From the NCBI GenBank assembly GCA_008360955.1, contig LUCM01005952.1, positions 190,276 through 254,275 on the forward strand: DNA of 64,000 bases, given 5' to 3'. The notes beneath the pieces were generated by a model, which did not search any database, was not told the origin of the DNA, and worked only from the letters and a program-made list of their open reading frames with translations. This DNA is from Fasciolopsis buskii (taxonomy: Eukaryota; Platyhelminthes; Trematoda; Plagiorchiida; Fasciolidae). Position numbers and translations under genes: made by a program. Shown piece after piece: positions 48,530 to 61,000 of this stretch. Position 1 is the stretch's first letter; the number at the start of each line of letters is the position of its first letter.

Positions 48530-51500
48530 GTTAGAAAATAACATCATCTTTGAAGCTTGCTCGTTTGGCGTAGACGTTGTATGCTCCAAGGGAGGGCCAG
48601 CCTCTCAGTCTGTTTTCAAAATGCTCTTCGCGGGTTTCTCCTTATTACATGCCATTGCATAACGGGAATTATATTGCCACCTTCATACGAGCGTGACGAA
48701 AGGTAAGACAACTTTTGAAATACCGCCGGATATCAGTCGGTTGATATTGGCGAAAAACGTCATAAAAACTGGTGTGACACAAACGAGTATGAGATGACAG
48801 GAGATAAATGCGGATGCCGAAGTTCTGTAAGAGGGAAAATCACTTGCTTTCAATAAGCATGTATAGCACAAGAATCCATGTAACGGAAGGATAAATAATG
48901 TGAGCTGTCGCAGTCGTAATGCGCAGAAAGGCCTAATAACTTAATCTAACATTTCGGCGCGTATTTTGGGGTTCCAGAATGAGCAAGTAGACAGCTGAAT
49001 CTGAAAGTTACACCAAATTATAGAGGCAACTTTCGTGCACTGATGTCAATAAAGACGCATTTTGTGCTTTGCTAATATGTTGTGCGTCTGAGAGGGCATA
49101 GTAGAATTTGTCAATGTTTTCAGAGGGCTGGGTTTAGGACGGGCCCTAGTTTCCCAACAGTGGTCTTAGGACAATGAAATAATGTGTGTTTCCGTGGCCA
49201 TTAGGCATTTAACGGAGGCCTGGGTGAACCTGCGTTCCGAAGGCGACAACTGGGCTGGCTTACGTTTTGGTTTATTGTTTTCGGGCGTCCATTGGTGATC
49301 CTATAAAGTGGAGCTTGAAGATAGTTAGCCACTGTGGTTTCAGTTGAACTACCTAGGTACTAAGAGGTAATAGTACCATTGTTTGCCTGCCCGGGTGCGA
49401 TTTGCTAGAGCCGGTCGGTAGACAGGAATCGAAGTTCGCATCGGCAAGCGCAGGGCAGATCTGAAGTTTAGAATGGATTGGAGATGAACACGCTAAAAGT
49501 GTTTTATATGCCGGCTAGGGTATCCAAACATGAGAAAAAAATGGTTGAACGTGGGCGGATGCGCGATTAGTTTTACGAAACCATGTGGTGACTTCCGCCT
49601 AGGTCTTAAGTGAATCACATGGAGCAACTTTATTTAGTTGTGATAAAACTAGGCGGAAAGGTCCGCTTTTGGCGTATGCAGTAACCTGTGCTCGCTGGGT
49701 GCAATACAAAGGGTGGAGTCTAGTTTACGATGATGTATCTGGCTGCAGTAAAGAAGTACGACAAAACATTCAGCATATCCAGTTAGAATTTAAAAGCCTG
49801 GGCTGAAGCTGGATCACCCGTGATGGCGGCGGTAAAGCAAAATTAGCTTCTGTCCCAAATGGCCAGTTTTATGAGTGCATCCGCCCTAATGGAAGGTTTC
49901 ACGCTTTTAGGACGATGATCTATCAGGTGCAGAAGCGTTAGGACGAAAAAACGCATAACGAGAAGATTGGCAATTTAGGGTTTTATTTTGTTGTGCTAAA
50001 TATCAACAGATTCTTTAAGGTATTTTATGGGACACTGTCCCAGGGAAGCCATATGGTAGACGACAGGAATGTCAGCAACAATGGGTGAAAAAGGATGGTG
50101 CATGCAACATAATGCATGGCTTTCCGATCCGCGCCTTTCGTCCCCCCCCCCGAGGCTCTGCACAACACGGTAAATAACACAAGTTCATCATTGTGTCAGG
50201 TGAAGAAACGTTCATTCCTCTGAAAACCTTCTTTGAAATTCACGGGTAGGTGACGGTTTCTAAGCAGCACGAAACTGACTCAATCGCGTTTGAAGGTATT
50301 TGAACCGAAAGATTAACTCGACAAGGCTAGGTGGGTTTTATTCTTTTGACCATTTCTTTTATCTGAGGAAACTAGCGTTTGTGCTCGGAGATACTTTGCC
50401 GACGACTGTAAGCTGGCAGTAACCATATTTTAGGGTAACAAACAAAAAACATAGGAAGGGATCATCGGCGCAATTACCGAAACGAAAGTGTATGCGTAAC
50501 AAGATACTAGTAGTTTGATGCACTCTAGCTGAAAATCGAGTGGGTAAATGAACTATAGCCAGTGCAAACTTAGAATCTAGAGAGGCTTGTATCGCGAGGA
50601 ATTAGCAACTCTGTGACATATATTGAGGATGGACAGTGAGAAAAAGCGTGTAGTTTGCGAAGTAAGAGATGAGGCCATTTTGGAAGGTCGGGTGCAGAAA
50701 CACTGACTGGAATTCAGGGCAAGCCAGCCAACAAGAAACTGGCTAAGAGGAGCAAGATATCGATGGAATGTTGTTCAACGCGCTGATCAGTGAAAAAGAA
50801 AGGTTGCGGCTTGAAGTTCAAAGGTAAAGAGGCTAAAGCCTGAGCCAGTATGTGGCTGAGAGCTGCGGCATCAGCTAAAAGGCTACCGAGAAGCTCTAAA
50901 AAAATGTACACGTGTACATACCTGTACAACTGGGTCGGATTTCACTGATGGCTCCAATAAACTTACCTACAGGGAGGTGGAAAGGACATTACATTTATGA
51001 GGCTGTCGGTTGGTGCTTTGTTGATATCGACGTTAGATGGAGATGGGTGAGCTGAGCCGCTTTTGATAGATGACAGGACAAAGTCTCGGCAATTGACAAA
51101 GTTTAAACTTGTGATAGGCGGATAAACATGGCGTTGGAGGACTTTGTATAAAAAGCAAGTACTGAGTAGAAAGGAACCATTATAAAGCGGCACGGTTTTG
51201 TACCCCCGATTTCAAAAAACCGGTAAGTCAAAGGAGGCTTTGAAAACTTTTTCCGGAATGATATTGTCCCCTTGTTCATTTTAAAAAGAAGGATTCGTCA
51301 GAAAATTTGCATAGGACAATCTTGAAATGTTAGATTCTGGTAGGACCGCACAAGATCTATTAACCTTTTCCATAACGCAGTGCAAATTATGGTGGTGAAT
51401 TTTGACCTGAAAGACACTTTGGATATGGCATTATTGGGAACAGTGGTCAAATTCGGCGAGGGGTAACAAGGCTGATTTAGGAAATCCGGTGGGGCTTTCA

Positions 51501-51540
51501 GCCATGTGCTTGCAGGATAAGAAGTTAAAAGGAAATATCA
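48530..51540. other. Unassigned purine-rich region
   Basis: No recognisable gene. The plus strand is rich in A and G throughout. A run of ten C lies at 50,142-50,151. Minus-strand text around 51,200-51,400 may include a distant 3' extension of the RT remnant at 51.5-52.7 kb, but it is too degenerate to call. Confidence 0.4.
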
Positions 51541-51543
51541 GGT

Positions 51544-52700
51544 TTAACTTAACACGAAGTAGTCATAGATGCAGCGACTCGCGTCATCTTTTGTGAATAA
51601 GGTCTGATGTGGGACCAGGAATTTTCTTTGCGAGTGGCCTTGTACTTGAGCAAAACAATCACGTCTGAGCACTTTCCAGAAAATTATCAAGCGACACCGC
51701 AGTTTTGGTCTACCATGTGATTTGTGTACCATTGACCGACAGCTTACAGTGCGGAATTTTTCAACAATGCGACCCTTGGTTCTGCTTGCGTTAGCAATGT
51801 GGCAAATCGTTTGCTCATGGAACTCCAATGGCCACGACTGTTGCAAGCCTAGATCTTTTGCACACTGTGTGGTTCGAAATGGTCGGCTGTTTATATTGTA
51901 TCTATCATGGGAAAACGTGAGATTCATAGGCCACTTTAGCGCGCTTAGTTGCAGGAAATTGTATTGTCCGCTCTATACACCTCGTGCCTGGTGACCTCAA
52001 ATTTTCCACGATGCTGACCAAGGTCTGGAGTAAGGAAGATTACTCGAAAGAGCTGTCCGGCTTGATATCGTCAGCTCTTAGGAATGGTGTTCTGTGAATT
52101 ATTGCTCGAACAAATCCACTTAGTTACAGTAGGGATAATAAGGGGTCGGGAGCACTATCACGCATTACACCGCGGCTGATTGACTGAGTACGGAATTGGG
52201 TAGCGCTGATGCCAAACTTAATAGTCTTCTCTGGGATGTACATTAACCAAGGGCGGAAGAGGTTTTCTAATCCATAGGAATTCACCTTTAGTACAAGGCC
52301 TTCGTGTGGTACGCAATCAAATGCTTTGGTTATATCAAGGAAGATTAATGCAATGGCCTTTCTTCAATTGCAGTTTAGATTAAAGGATCAAAAACTCAAA
52401 GCAGCATGGGTTGCGGGATTTGCACTTAAGATAACTGCGCTTGGATCCGCTAATTGACTTACTGGTCTTCATAAAGTCCCTCGCAAATCCTTGACGGCCC
52501 TCTCCGTCAGTCTGAGCGGAATGGGCCTGCGGTTTAATAGACGGTAGTTTTGTGTGCATTACAGTAATCCACTTATATGGGGAGACAATGGTGGAGACGT
52601 TCCAATGAGCGATACATAACGCATTTTCCATGGGTATGGCGAACGGGTCTAACAGTAGCGGCGCAAATCTTTTGCGGGGGAATCAGGGTCGTCAAAACAA
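51544..52700 (-). mobile_element. CR1/jockey-like RT remnant with ADD box
   Basis: On the minus strand, MENALCIAHWNVSTIVSPYK (52,631-52,572) resembles the W-x-A-V-P-YK start of the fingers. SISGSKRSYLKCKSRNPCCF follows. Then, in one open frame from about 52,355, come AIALIFLDITKAFDCVPHEG (motif A intact) and GLENLFRPWLMYIPEK. Next are ISRGVMRDSAPDPLLSLL (motif B, changed) and RADDIK, with ADD intact at 52,072-52,064. The open stretch 51,927-51,544 continues with RYNINSRPFRTTQCAKDLGL then WPLEFHEQTICHIANASRTK, the KDLGV--S---F--H thumb block. Only one stop separates motif B and the ADD box, so this palm is comparatively well preserved. Confidence 0.7.
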
Positions 52701-52709
52701 CAGTTACGT

Positions 52710-55260
52710 CGCAAACAAGAAATCACCCTCTATGGTAGACGACAGTCTTCGAGCATACAATTAAGAGGACTATGGACTCTCTTTTGGCACTTGGAATCAC
52801 TCCTGTCCTGTGGCAAATGAATTGGAGTGAACTGGAGGATGCAGCTCGCCTTGAAAAGGTATTGCGACTATTCGCGCAAATGGCTGACGGGCAGGATGAA
52901 TGTCCATACAATCAACGACATGGTGATTTGAATTTCTTGTTGAGCAGGAGATACTGAGTTGGTTTATTGGAGACCACCAAGGTAGTGAACGGCATGTCAT
53001 GTCTTGCCCCAGACCGATTCGTTCAATAAGACGTAGACTCCAACACACGTGGCCGTGAAAAGAAGCTTGCGCAAGCATGATCGCAGCTGCTGGTTAGGTC
53101 GCACCCCCTTAATAACGAGGTCGTAAATATAAGGAACCGACGGTGACATGTCAGCCATACAGACCTTGGCGTCCTTCAGACGGACTTTGTACTGTAGCCG
53201 CGATGCAGTAGTTATAGATATAAACAAGTAGGCGATAAAATGTTGGTAAGTCTTTGATGGCACATTCCATTATGTTTTATTTGAACTGCAAGCACTTACA
53301 ATCCGCCGTATCTCTTGCAATTGATACAGGATTTCATCAGAAACTTGCTCGTCAGGATAAAACCCCATGTTTCTGGCAGGAAGTTGGACTTAGTGTGAAA
53401 TAATAAAACCCCAAAAGTCAAACACAACGTGAAAAACTCATTAGAAACCTGAGCAGCCGATCAGCACACGGTGAGATAGCTTCCACAGCGCTAATGGTTT
53501 TTTTCGTCGCTGGAGTCAGGGAAACAACACAGAGGTAAGAAAGTTTTCATTCACGGTAATGCACGCAATCAGCGTTTGCACTCATGATGAGGCCTATTAA
53601 CGCCAAATATAATATATCAGCAGGCCTTGCGTGACCATCTGAAATGCGTTTGTCCATCATGTGTTCATTATTGCAGGGCTAGGATATCCCAACACCAAAA
53701 CATCCCTAGGGGGAGGGAATCAATACAAGTGGTAATCTCAGCTGAGGATAATGCTTCATAACAGCTTCGGCTTGAGCCACACTCGGGACCATTAAAACCG
53801 AACGTCCGAATGGAAAGAAAGGGGATTATTCAAATGACGAATAATCGTTTGAAGTCCCCCTGAAATGACAGGGAAGTACTTAAAGAAACCGCAGCCGATC
53901 CGCAGGAGATGAAGGAGACCAGGCCTCCACACATCGTTACTAGTCTAAGCATAACTTATCAAGATCACGAGGCCCAACAACTCCAATGAGCGAAACTGGC
54001 ACTTGCCAACTCAGTAAAGCGAATAGAAACAAATGGTGATCTGCCACTAGGACACCGAGACATGTCGTTATAAAGGGCTTAGCTGAACTTATTTCTAGAG
54101 CTGCTGCTCACAAGAACAGAGAACTGCGCCAGAAGATTGTGGTGCAAAAAAGCTATAGGAATGCCGGCCCTTGCATTGCACCGCCCCTCGCAGTGATTTG
54201 TCGTCCCTGTGGATTTTAGGCAACTAGGGTGCTTTGTCGTAATCCTAACACCTTTAGAGCTTTTTCCCGGTCAGAAAAATTTGCTAAATGTTTCCGGGCA
54301 CCTTACTTGGACCTGACCCCTGCGTAGCAGCTTTGCTGATTTTTTACCTAAGATTCAATTGTGACATTCATAGCATCGACACGGCGTTCTAATAAACGCC
54401 ATTATACTGTACATCGTCAGAAATATCGAACTGTTTATCTCTTATCACGACTACCTGCACCCAGTGGACTACCTACGCATGTTCTCGTTTACCAAGCCCG
54501 TCACTTATCAACACTGTTGCACTCACCATAACGCTCAACGGAAATACCTCAAAACCCTCATCAGTCAATCATATTTGTTCCGTGTGTTTTCACTCCTGTC
54601 CCAACAAGAATTCGCTTTTCTGGTACTGACCTCATCCTTGCACATTTCTGTTCATCGTGAAGGCCAGCTGGTCTTTGGCTCAGAAGGACCATGCCAGCAT
54701 GTACTTATATGGTACATTACAGGCCACGCTGATAGGTAACATTGTTGTTAGTCTGCGTGACCAACAAACGAAAACTGACACTCCTGCTTCAAGTCTGCCT
54801 ATAAATCAAGGCTGCATGTTATGCTCCCAAGGCACATTTGCTGTGAGCGGACAGGTCCGCTCAACTGCACAGATATACTGTTGTAACTTCCAAAGATGGA
54901 TAACACGCTCGCCATGTTCATGTTCACAAACCACGAGGATTCCCGCAGATAAACGCCTGTTTTAGGCGCCGTCATCATTGTCTACCTCCTCACATCTCCA
55001 CAAATTTCCCGCTCGACACCCACGGCCAGCCCTTTATCAGTGACGGTCATGTATTTGGCCCCAGACTGGAAACAACAGAGGCAATATGATCTGTCCTCTT
55101 TTCACACTGGCTAACTTGCTTTGGATAAATAGTTTAACACAAAATTAATTTTCATTCCCTTCCCGACTTTTGATGACGGCTCATTTACCTTCATATTCGG
55201 GCAATGTTTGACCTTATTTTTATCATCATTTTTCAAACCTTAGTTTGGACTGGCTCATGA
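52710..55260. other. Unassigned region
   Basis: No assigned gene. A minus-strand stretch at 53,263-52,997 contains YKVRLKDAKVCMADM after CGGCTACAG, a possible acceptor, and VIKGVRPNQQLRSCLRKLLF; it could be an exon or the upstream part of the neighbouring RT element. Plus-strand stretches at 54,464-54,965 have no recognised motif. Confidence 0.35.
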
Positions 55261-55265
55261 ATATT

Positions 55266-55307
55266 TTAATAATAATAATAATGCTGTATATTTCTCGATT
55301 TGCGAGA
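55266..55307 (-). repeat. 3'-terminal stem-loop and (ATT)n tail of family A copy 2
   Basis: Sense strand: TCTCG-CAAAT-CGAGA (55,307-55,293), then ATATAC and a clean run of ATT repeats to 55,266. This is the best preserved version of the shared tail. Confidence 0.75.
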
Positions 55308-57707
55308 GGCATGCGCAAGGCAAAATCAAATTTTTAAGGGTGATGCACAAGAAATGCAGACGATAGAAGTCGAAAGGGATAAGCGGGTGGGAGCAATATT
55401 GAGTTAATGCAGAAGCTTACTGGAAGTTGAAACGAGATACCGCAAAGCAATAGGGAAAGTACAAGTATGCCAGTGAAAAGCAAAAGAATAGGGAACTTAA
55501 TTTCAAGAACGAAAAAGAGTTTCCCGGGACTGTTTGCAAGTGCACTAAATGTGCTCATTGCTGGCGCACAACATGGACGGAGCCAAATGGCGGATACTGA
55601 TGTATGGCTAGAGACACCAAACGTCGGGAGCATTACGTATTGGACGGAAACGTGAAGCCGAAGAGACGACAAGCAGTGGTAATGTGGTAATTGGATGGAA
55701 GTGGTGAAAACCAGGTGGAACGTCAGGCAAATTTGATGAGACACATAGTTGACAACAATGGCCAAAAAATGCTGAGAACGGAGGAAAATTGTCTCAAACT
55801 ATCTGGAGGAAATTTGTGAAGCTTAAGATATGGAACTTCCAAGGATAGTGATTATATTTACATACTGGTGGCGGTAAGCTGTACCGAGAGGCGCGTCAGA
55901 TGGGAGAAATTGTGTATGAACACTCCTTAAGTACACTAGCCAATAATGCCCTCTATGATGTCATTTACGTCGTCGCATCTTTTGATCCAAGTCAGCAGTA
56001 CGGGTGGGGTATATGAGGTGCACAAGCCGTTCCGGAGACGGCAGCAATCGAGGTTTCGCTCGATCGCAAAGATGCGAGTTGAGGTATTCAATTCTATCCC
56101 ATGTTCGTAAGCCTTGTCTAGTCCAATGTTAGCTTGTATCAGGTTAATTAAGAACTGGACATCCAGTAACTTTGCAAGCCGGGCTTTGAACCGGGCTAAA
56201 TTTGAGCACGACCACAGGGAACCAGGGGGGTTTGTTGCACAGTTTGGAGTAAGCAATTATGAAGAACTTAGCCCTGATTGACAGTTGAGTCAAGGGTATT
56301 CTTAACGAGTAGTATCGACTACGAATTAGATACCGGGGACTACCGGTGTCGAGTGTGACGTTTGTAGTGGAATGGACATTATTATGGCAAAGATTAAAGA
56401 GAAGTGCAAGGTTTTATTTAATTCGACGAAGCCACTATGATTCAAGTCCAAGCAGCTTGCATCTGGCCCTGTAGTTTAAGCTAGATGAAGGACCTAGAAG
56501 AATTCTAGTGAAAGTACGCTGCACGATCTTCATTGCAATTCCATCGACTTTAGGCATACGCGCAAAGATAATCGGGCAGTACTCGAGGTGGTGTCTAGCA
56601 TGGGACTTGAAGGCGAAAATTCTGCAGTCTTGAGTGCGGAATGCCCTTAAGATCATTGTGGCGGTTCTCTTAGCTATTGCGGTCTGATGGTGAGCCTGCT
56701 TGTTAAAGTTGAAAGAGTAGGAGTATTGTAACTCTAGGTCCTTAATTGCTTGTGATTCAAGAATTGGCATGCCGTTTATAGACAGGGCGCTCGTGGGGAC
56801 ATGGCATTTAAATTTCTGGAGAACGTTTGTCGGCAGAGAACTTTATAAGCAACTTGAAACACCGGTTATTGGGAGACTCTAGGCCTTCATCGATAAATGC
56901 AAGGTTGGAGCAAAATGAATCAGCCTGAAAATAGTAGGTAATTTTAACGTCATTATCCAACAGGAATGGGGTTCCTTGACGAATAACCTTGAAGATATCG
57001 ATAATGTATAGCCTGAAAGCGATCGGTACGATAGAATGATTACCAAGATAATAAGGGGTTTCTTATTCCATAATTCCTTATTTTGGCCAGAAGCCGGGAG
57101 TGGTAAACGCAGTCAAACGTTTTGGACGTATTTAGAAATATTAAAAGCATCGACCGGTAGGCATCAGCACTCTGGTTAACTAAGTTTAAGAATTCAAACT
57201 GACAGGTGAGGTGGGATCGGTCCCTGAGGAAGCCGTGTTGGGAATGGTTGATGAGGTTGTGAGTAGTAAGAAAGTTAACCAGTTGTTCTTTATCAATGTT
57301 TTCCGTAAGCCTGGATAGAACTGGAGTGTGGTTAATGGGGCGAAAGTTTTCAGGTTAATGCGTGGAACCCTTTTGGTAATGTGAAACAATAAGGGATGTT
57401 TTCCATTGTGACGGAAAGTAGCGCTGGACATGGAGAGCGAGAACAGATTTAGAAGGAGCAGTGGAAGATCTGGACAGGCAGTGTGAAATAGGATTGGTGG
57501 GATGCCATCATGGTCAGGCCTGTGGAATGGCCTGGCATATTTCATCACATTGATGATGCCAGCAACGTCGAAGGAGATGGAGGATAATCTAACCGATCTT
57601 CACATGGGCTGGATTTCAGAGTATGTCCGATTGTCCTCAACGAGAGTATTGAATGTTTTTGCGATGTCTACAGGGGACTCGATAAGTAGAAGAAACATGG
57701 TAGACTA
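55266..57707 (-). mobile_element. Family A CR1/jockey-like retrotransposon, copy 2 (5'-truncated, inverted relative to copy 1)
   Basis: In the minus-strand sense the element begins near 57,707, inside the EN-RT linker (SPVDIAKTFNTL), so EN is missing. RT fingers follow (MKYARPFHRPDHDGIPPILF, GLRKTLIKNNWLTF in mixed frames) and motif A (IFLNTSKTFDCVYHSR). The same internal deletion as copy 1 follows. The C-terminal domain, lost in the copy 1 gap, is present here. It has ILESQAIKDLELQYSYSFNF, ILRAFRTQDCRIFAFKSHAR, IVQRTFTRILLGPSSSLNYR and RCKLLGLES, then a WNKLP-like end near 56,230. A 0.75-kb 3' region includes an apparent open frame (55,765-55,334). It ends with the stem-loop at 55,307-55,293 and an (ATT)n tail. 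Confidence 0.8.
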
Positions 57708-57709
57708 AC

Positions 57710-60700
57710 TGACGGACATTTTTTGTCTTCAATTTGATATCAGTCATCAGTTGTCAACCATTATTTTCCCTCCAGACGTTTTCACCCACATTGACAGCCT
57801 TTCAACCCATGCTCACTTTTTCTCTGACTTTCTTCGCAGTTTACCTTTCACGTCTATTTCGTAATCCCATCAAATCCGATAGATTGCGGTCCACTACCAT
57901 CCTCCGACTGACTTTTGTGCCTGCGGTAGGCATCAACGGTGCGCATATAAACTTTATTCCTCGAAGGAAGTCTCTCGTTTCTTCTCAGAAAATCATACTG
58001 CCTGGTCAACTCCATCATTATCTTCCTCACTGCAAGCCAATTTTCCCCTTGTGACTTGATCACCCTAGAAAAATTTTATCATGCAACCAAGCGTGCCTCC
58101 CAGAGTATTCGAGAAATATACTACTAGCGCAGTAAACGAGGCAAAGTTGCTAAGAGAATACACAAAATCCCTGAAAGACACGCGTTTCTAAAATGGATCT
58201 GCGTGGACTGTCGGAACATAACTGTAGAGGCAAGGGCAGAAGACCCAATGATATTTGGACGGCTTCTCGAGGAAGACAAGGGCAGGCAAAGCAAATTACC
58301 GCACGCGTGCCTACAAACACTGGTAGGGACTGTAGGCAGTAAGGCGGAGATATGTGGAACAGTAGCTTCCGGCAGTTTCCACATAAATAACTAAGCAGAT
58401 GCCGCAGTTGCTTGGAAACGATTTCCCCATCTCACAGCGGAAAAAGCAAATGGCCATGCACTGTAGTTCACACCATGACACAAGCCTCTTGGGCACCCTT
58501 GATAGCCTCACGGGTGGGAGAAATTAAGGTTGCGCCTACAGAGACCATCTGGTTAGTAGTAAGCAAGAAAGATGATACGCAAGATTAGCACACCGAAACC
58601 TTACGGGACAAACGACACTTTCCCTAGAAGTAATTACGTTATCGTAGTCATTTTTGATGAACTTACACCATGGATGTCGGAGCGGAGGGCGCATGGCAAG
58701 GACACCTTGCCGCAACTATGTTTTGATATATCAATTAGAGAGATGCACCCTGTCGGTCAAAAGCATCCGGCAAAAAGCATGGATGCACCGTTTGCCCGGT
58801 TAGGTTAATCAAGGCAACACTAGAATCACCATACGTCTCAGGGCGACTGGTATCATCAACAGCGATATCCAGGGGGTTGCTCTAAGATACATATGCAGCC
58901 AGGTTTCCCCCGCTCCAAACGACACGAACGAAGGAGGGCCAAAGCGCTCGATAAAAACAGTTCAGGGGGTGCTGCAACAGAGATTCGAGGGCCAACAGAT
59001 TGGCGGCCTGCACAACATGCAGCAATGAATGTGCAAAGCTTCAAAGTTGTTCATTGAAGAGACAGTGATTTGCGGAATCAAAAGACCGTCATGGCGATTA
59101 CATCGAAAGATCAATCCACAGTCTAGACTTCTCCCGTTCCAGCTACTCTCAGCCTCCATAGCAGACGGTTTGAGAAATGGCATCTCTAAAAACGTGGTCT
59201 CCCATCTGGCGTACACATCCGCCGATGCGGACCCGCCAAATACTGCAGCATCAAAGCCCTGCAGCGGTCAAAGCGGTTCCCGCGATAGTCTTATTTCGTC
59301 GGCATAGCCGAACTGGCAAATATCAGTTCCGGTCAAAACTAGTGAGGATGCAGCTCTAAGTTGCGTCGGGAGACAGAAAATACAAATCCTAAGGTTCCAG
59401 GCAGTTGGTAACTTGCATATGGGCATATCCTTGGCTAAACCGCATTTCACTGACCACCTAGCGGTTCAATCCACGCACAGGCAGCCCATATATAGAGACA
59501 TTATGATGGTTGAACCATGCAGCTGCATCTAAACCGACATCTAGGGGTTACGCCTCGAAACCACTGAGCTCCGAAGCCTGGAAGCCCAGCATGAAGCTTC
59601 GACAATCGGCGGTCCCAAGGCCGGAGCGCACCCAGCCACCTTTAATTCACAGATTTGAGCTCGGGTAATGGAGGTCTTGTGGACCAGTCGGTGGACGGGC
59701 GTAGATGGACGTTGTGCACTGCGCATCGGGGCAAGTTGAGGGCCATTCACCACAATTATGTGAACCGGGACGAAATTATCCAAGGGAATGGGCAACGATA
59801 ACGGTGCCAATCGGAATAGAGCATTATGACAGAGACCTACAAAGCTCCAAACTCTCCGGATACAACGAATGTTCAGCCAGGGGGCAGCGTTCAAGCCAGC
59901 GGACACGCTGAATCATCAATTTCTACCTTTGTATGTGACTTAAACCTGCCTAACGCAAGCTCCCATCGCCTGATATGTTATGCAGGATCATGGTCTATCT
60001 CTTGAGTATTCTTTAATACGGTGCTTTAACTGGGTTGGCACGATAATGTGAGGCAGCAAACAGGGGGGCGAGGCACCTCCATCCCACCGGCACTGCATTG
60101 GGTTCTTACCACCGGGCCACATTCCAACGAACAGTTGGAGGGTTCGGCACGCTTAGGGCTGAGTAATCACGGGACCATAATATTTAAATTGGCGTGCACG
60201 ACAGTACTGTTGCAAATAGGAAAAAATGCTTGCTAAAATCTCAAATGGGGCTGACTTTTCAGACATAAAAAGCTTCTTAACTCAGGGCCCATGGCCTGCA
60301 TTACCATGCCTTGTTCAACAATGAGCAGGAACCAAAGGACTTTAAACTAAAGCATTCCACCTGTTCGTTCATCGGTCACCTGTGAAAAACCCTAAACCCA
60401 GCGCGAAACTGCATAGTCTTTCATTAAGTTACCCCAAGAATAAGGGGCTGCATAGAACCGCTGTGCGCCTTCACAGAGTCCGCATTAATTGCCGTTACAT
60501 GAGAAGCCTGTCCACCATCCACATGAGTCAGGACATTGCGGACTACCAGAGTCTTTTCCTGAAGCGGTCTCAGTTGGACCCCAAGCACCTCCGAAGATTG
60601 TTCACTCAAGTATCTTCTGCCGATCCAGGGGATGTGGATGTGCGTGGGTTAAAGAAGCAGGAATCGGGCGGCTAACTTAATGACTGTCTAATTCTCCTCG

Positions 60701-60720
60701 GTGTCCGCTCCGCCTAGATA
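57710..60720. other. Unassigned region
   Basis: About 3 kb without a recognised gene. Several open stretches overlap on both strands (57,734-58,054 plus; 59,906-59,541 minus), but none carries an RT, integrase, transposase or host-domain motif that I can name. Confidence 0.4.
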
Positions 60721-60723
60721 GAG

Positions 60724-61000
60724 ATGTCGAGGGGTGAAAACATGGCAGTAGGAGCGGCAAAGGGCCCATCGGATGGGCAAGCCCAGTTACTTGACTTCGC
60801 GCTCGGAGAGGTCAGGCGTAATCTACGTATAGTTAAATCACGTGAACCACCGGGCCTCAACGACAGCTCGCCTATCATAACGCAACATTACGTTGAACGA
60901 CTGGATACGGCGCCATGAATCTGCAAATTATGCAGTAAAGGCTACCTGGAGGGGGCCTCACGCCTCAAAGAGATATTCCAGCAGAGCTTGGACAGCCTAA
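60724..61000 (+). mobile_element. Possible non-LTR RT N-terminal fragment
   Basis: The plus-strand frame opens with FALGEVRRNLRIVKSREPPG, then LNDSSPIITQHYVERLDTAP, a stop, and ICKLCSKGYLEGA. The order resembles the EN-RT linker consensus EV---L--LK--KSPGPD-I-P-IL---A--LA-PL--LFN-SL--G. The catalytic palm that should follow cannot be read. The match is short, and without a search it stays tentative. Confidence 0.35.

Noticed and set aside
50142..50151. Run of ten C
   Set aside because: Simple homopolymer, too short to mean anything by itself and prone to sequencing error.
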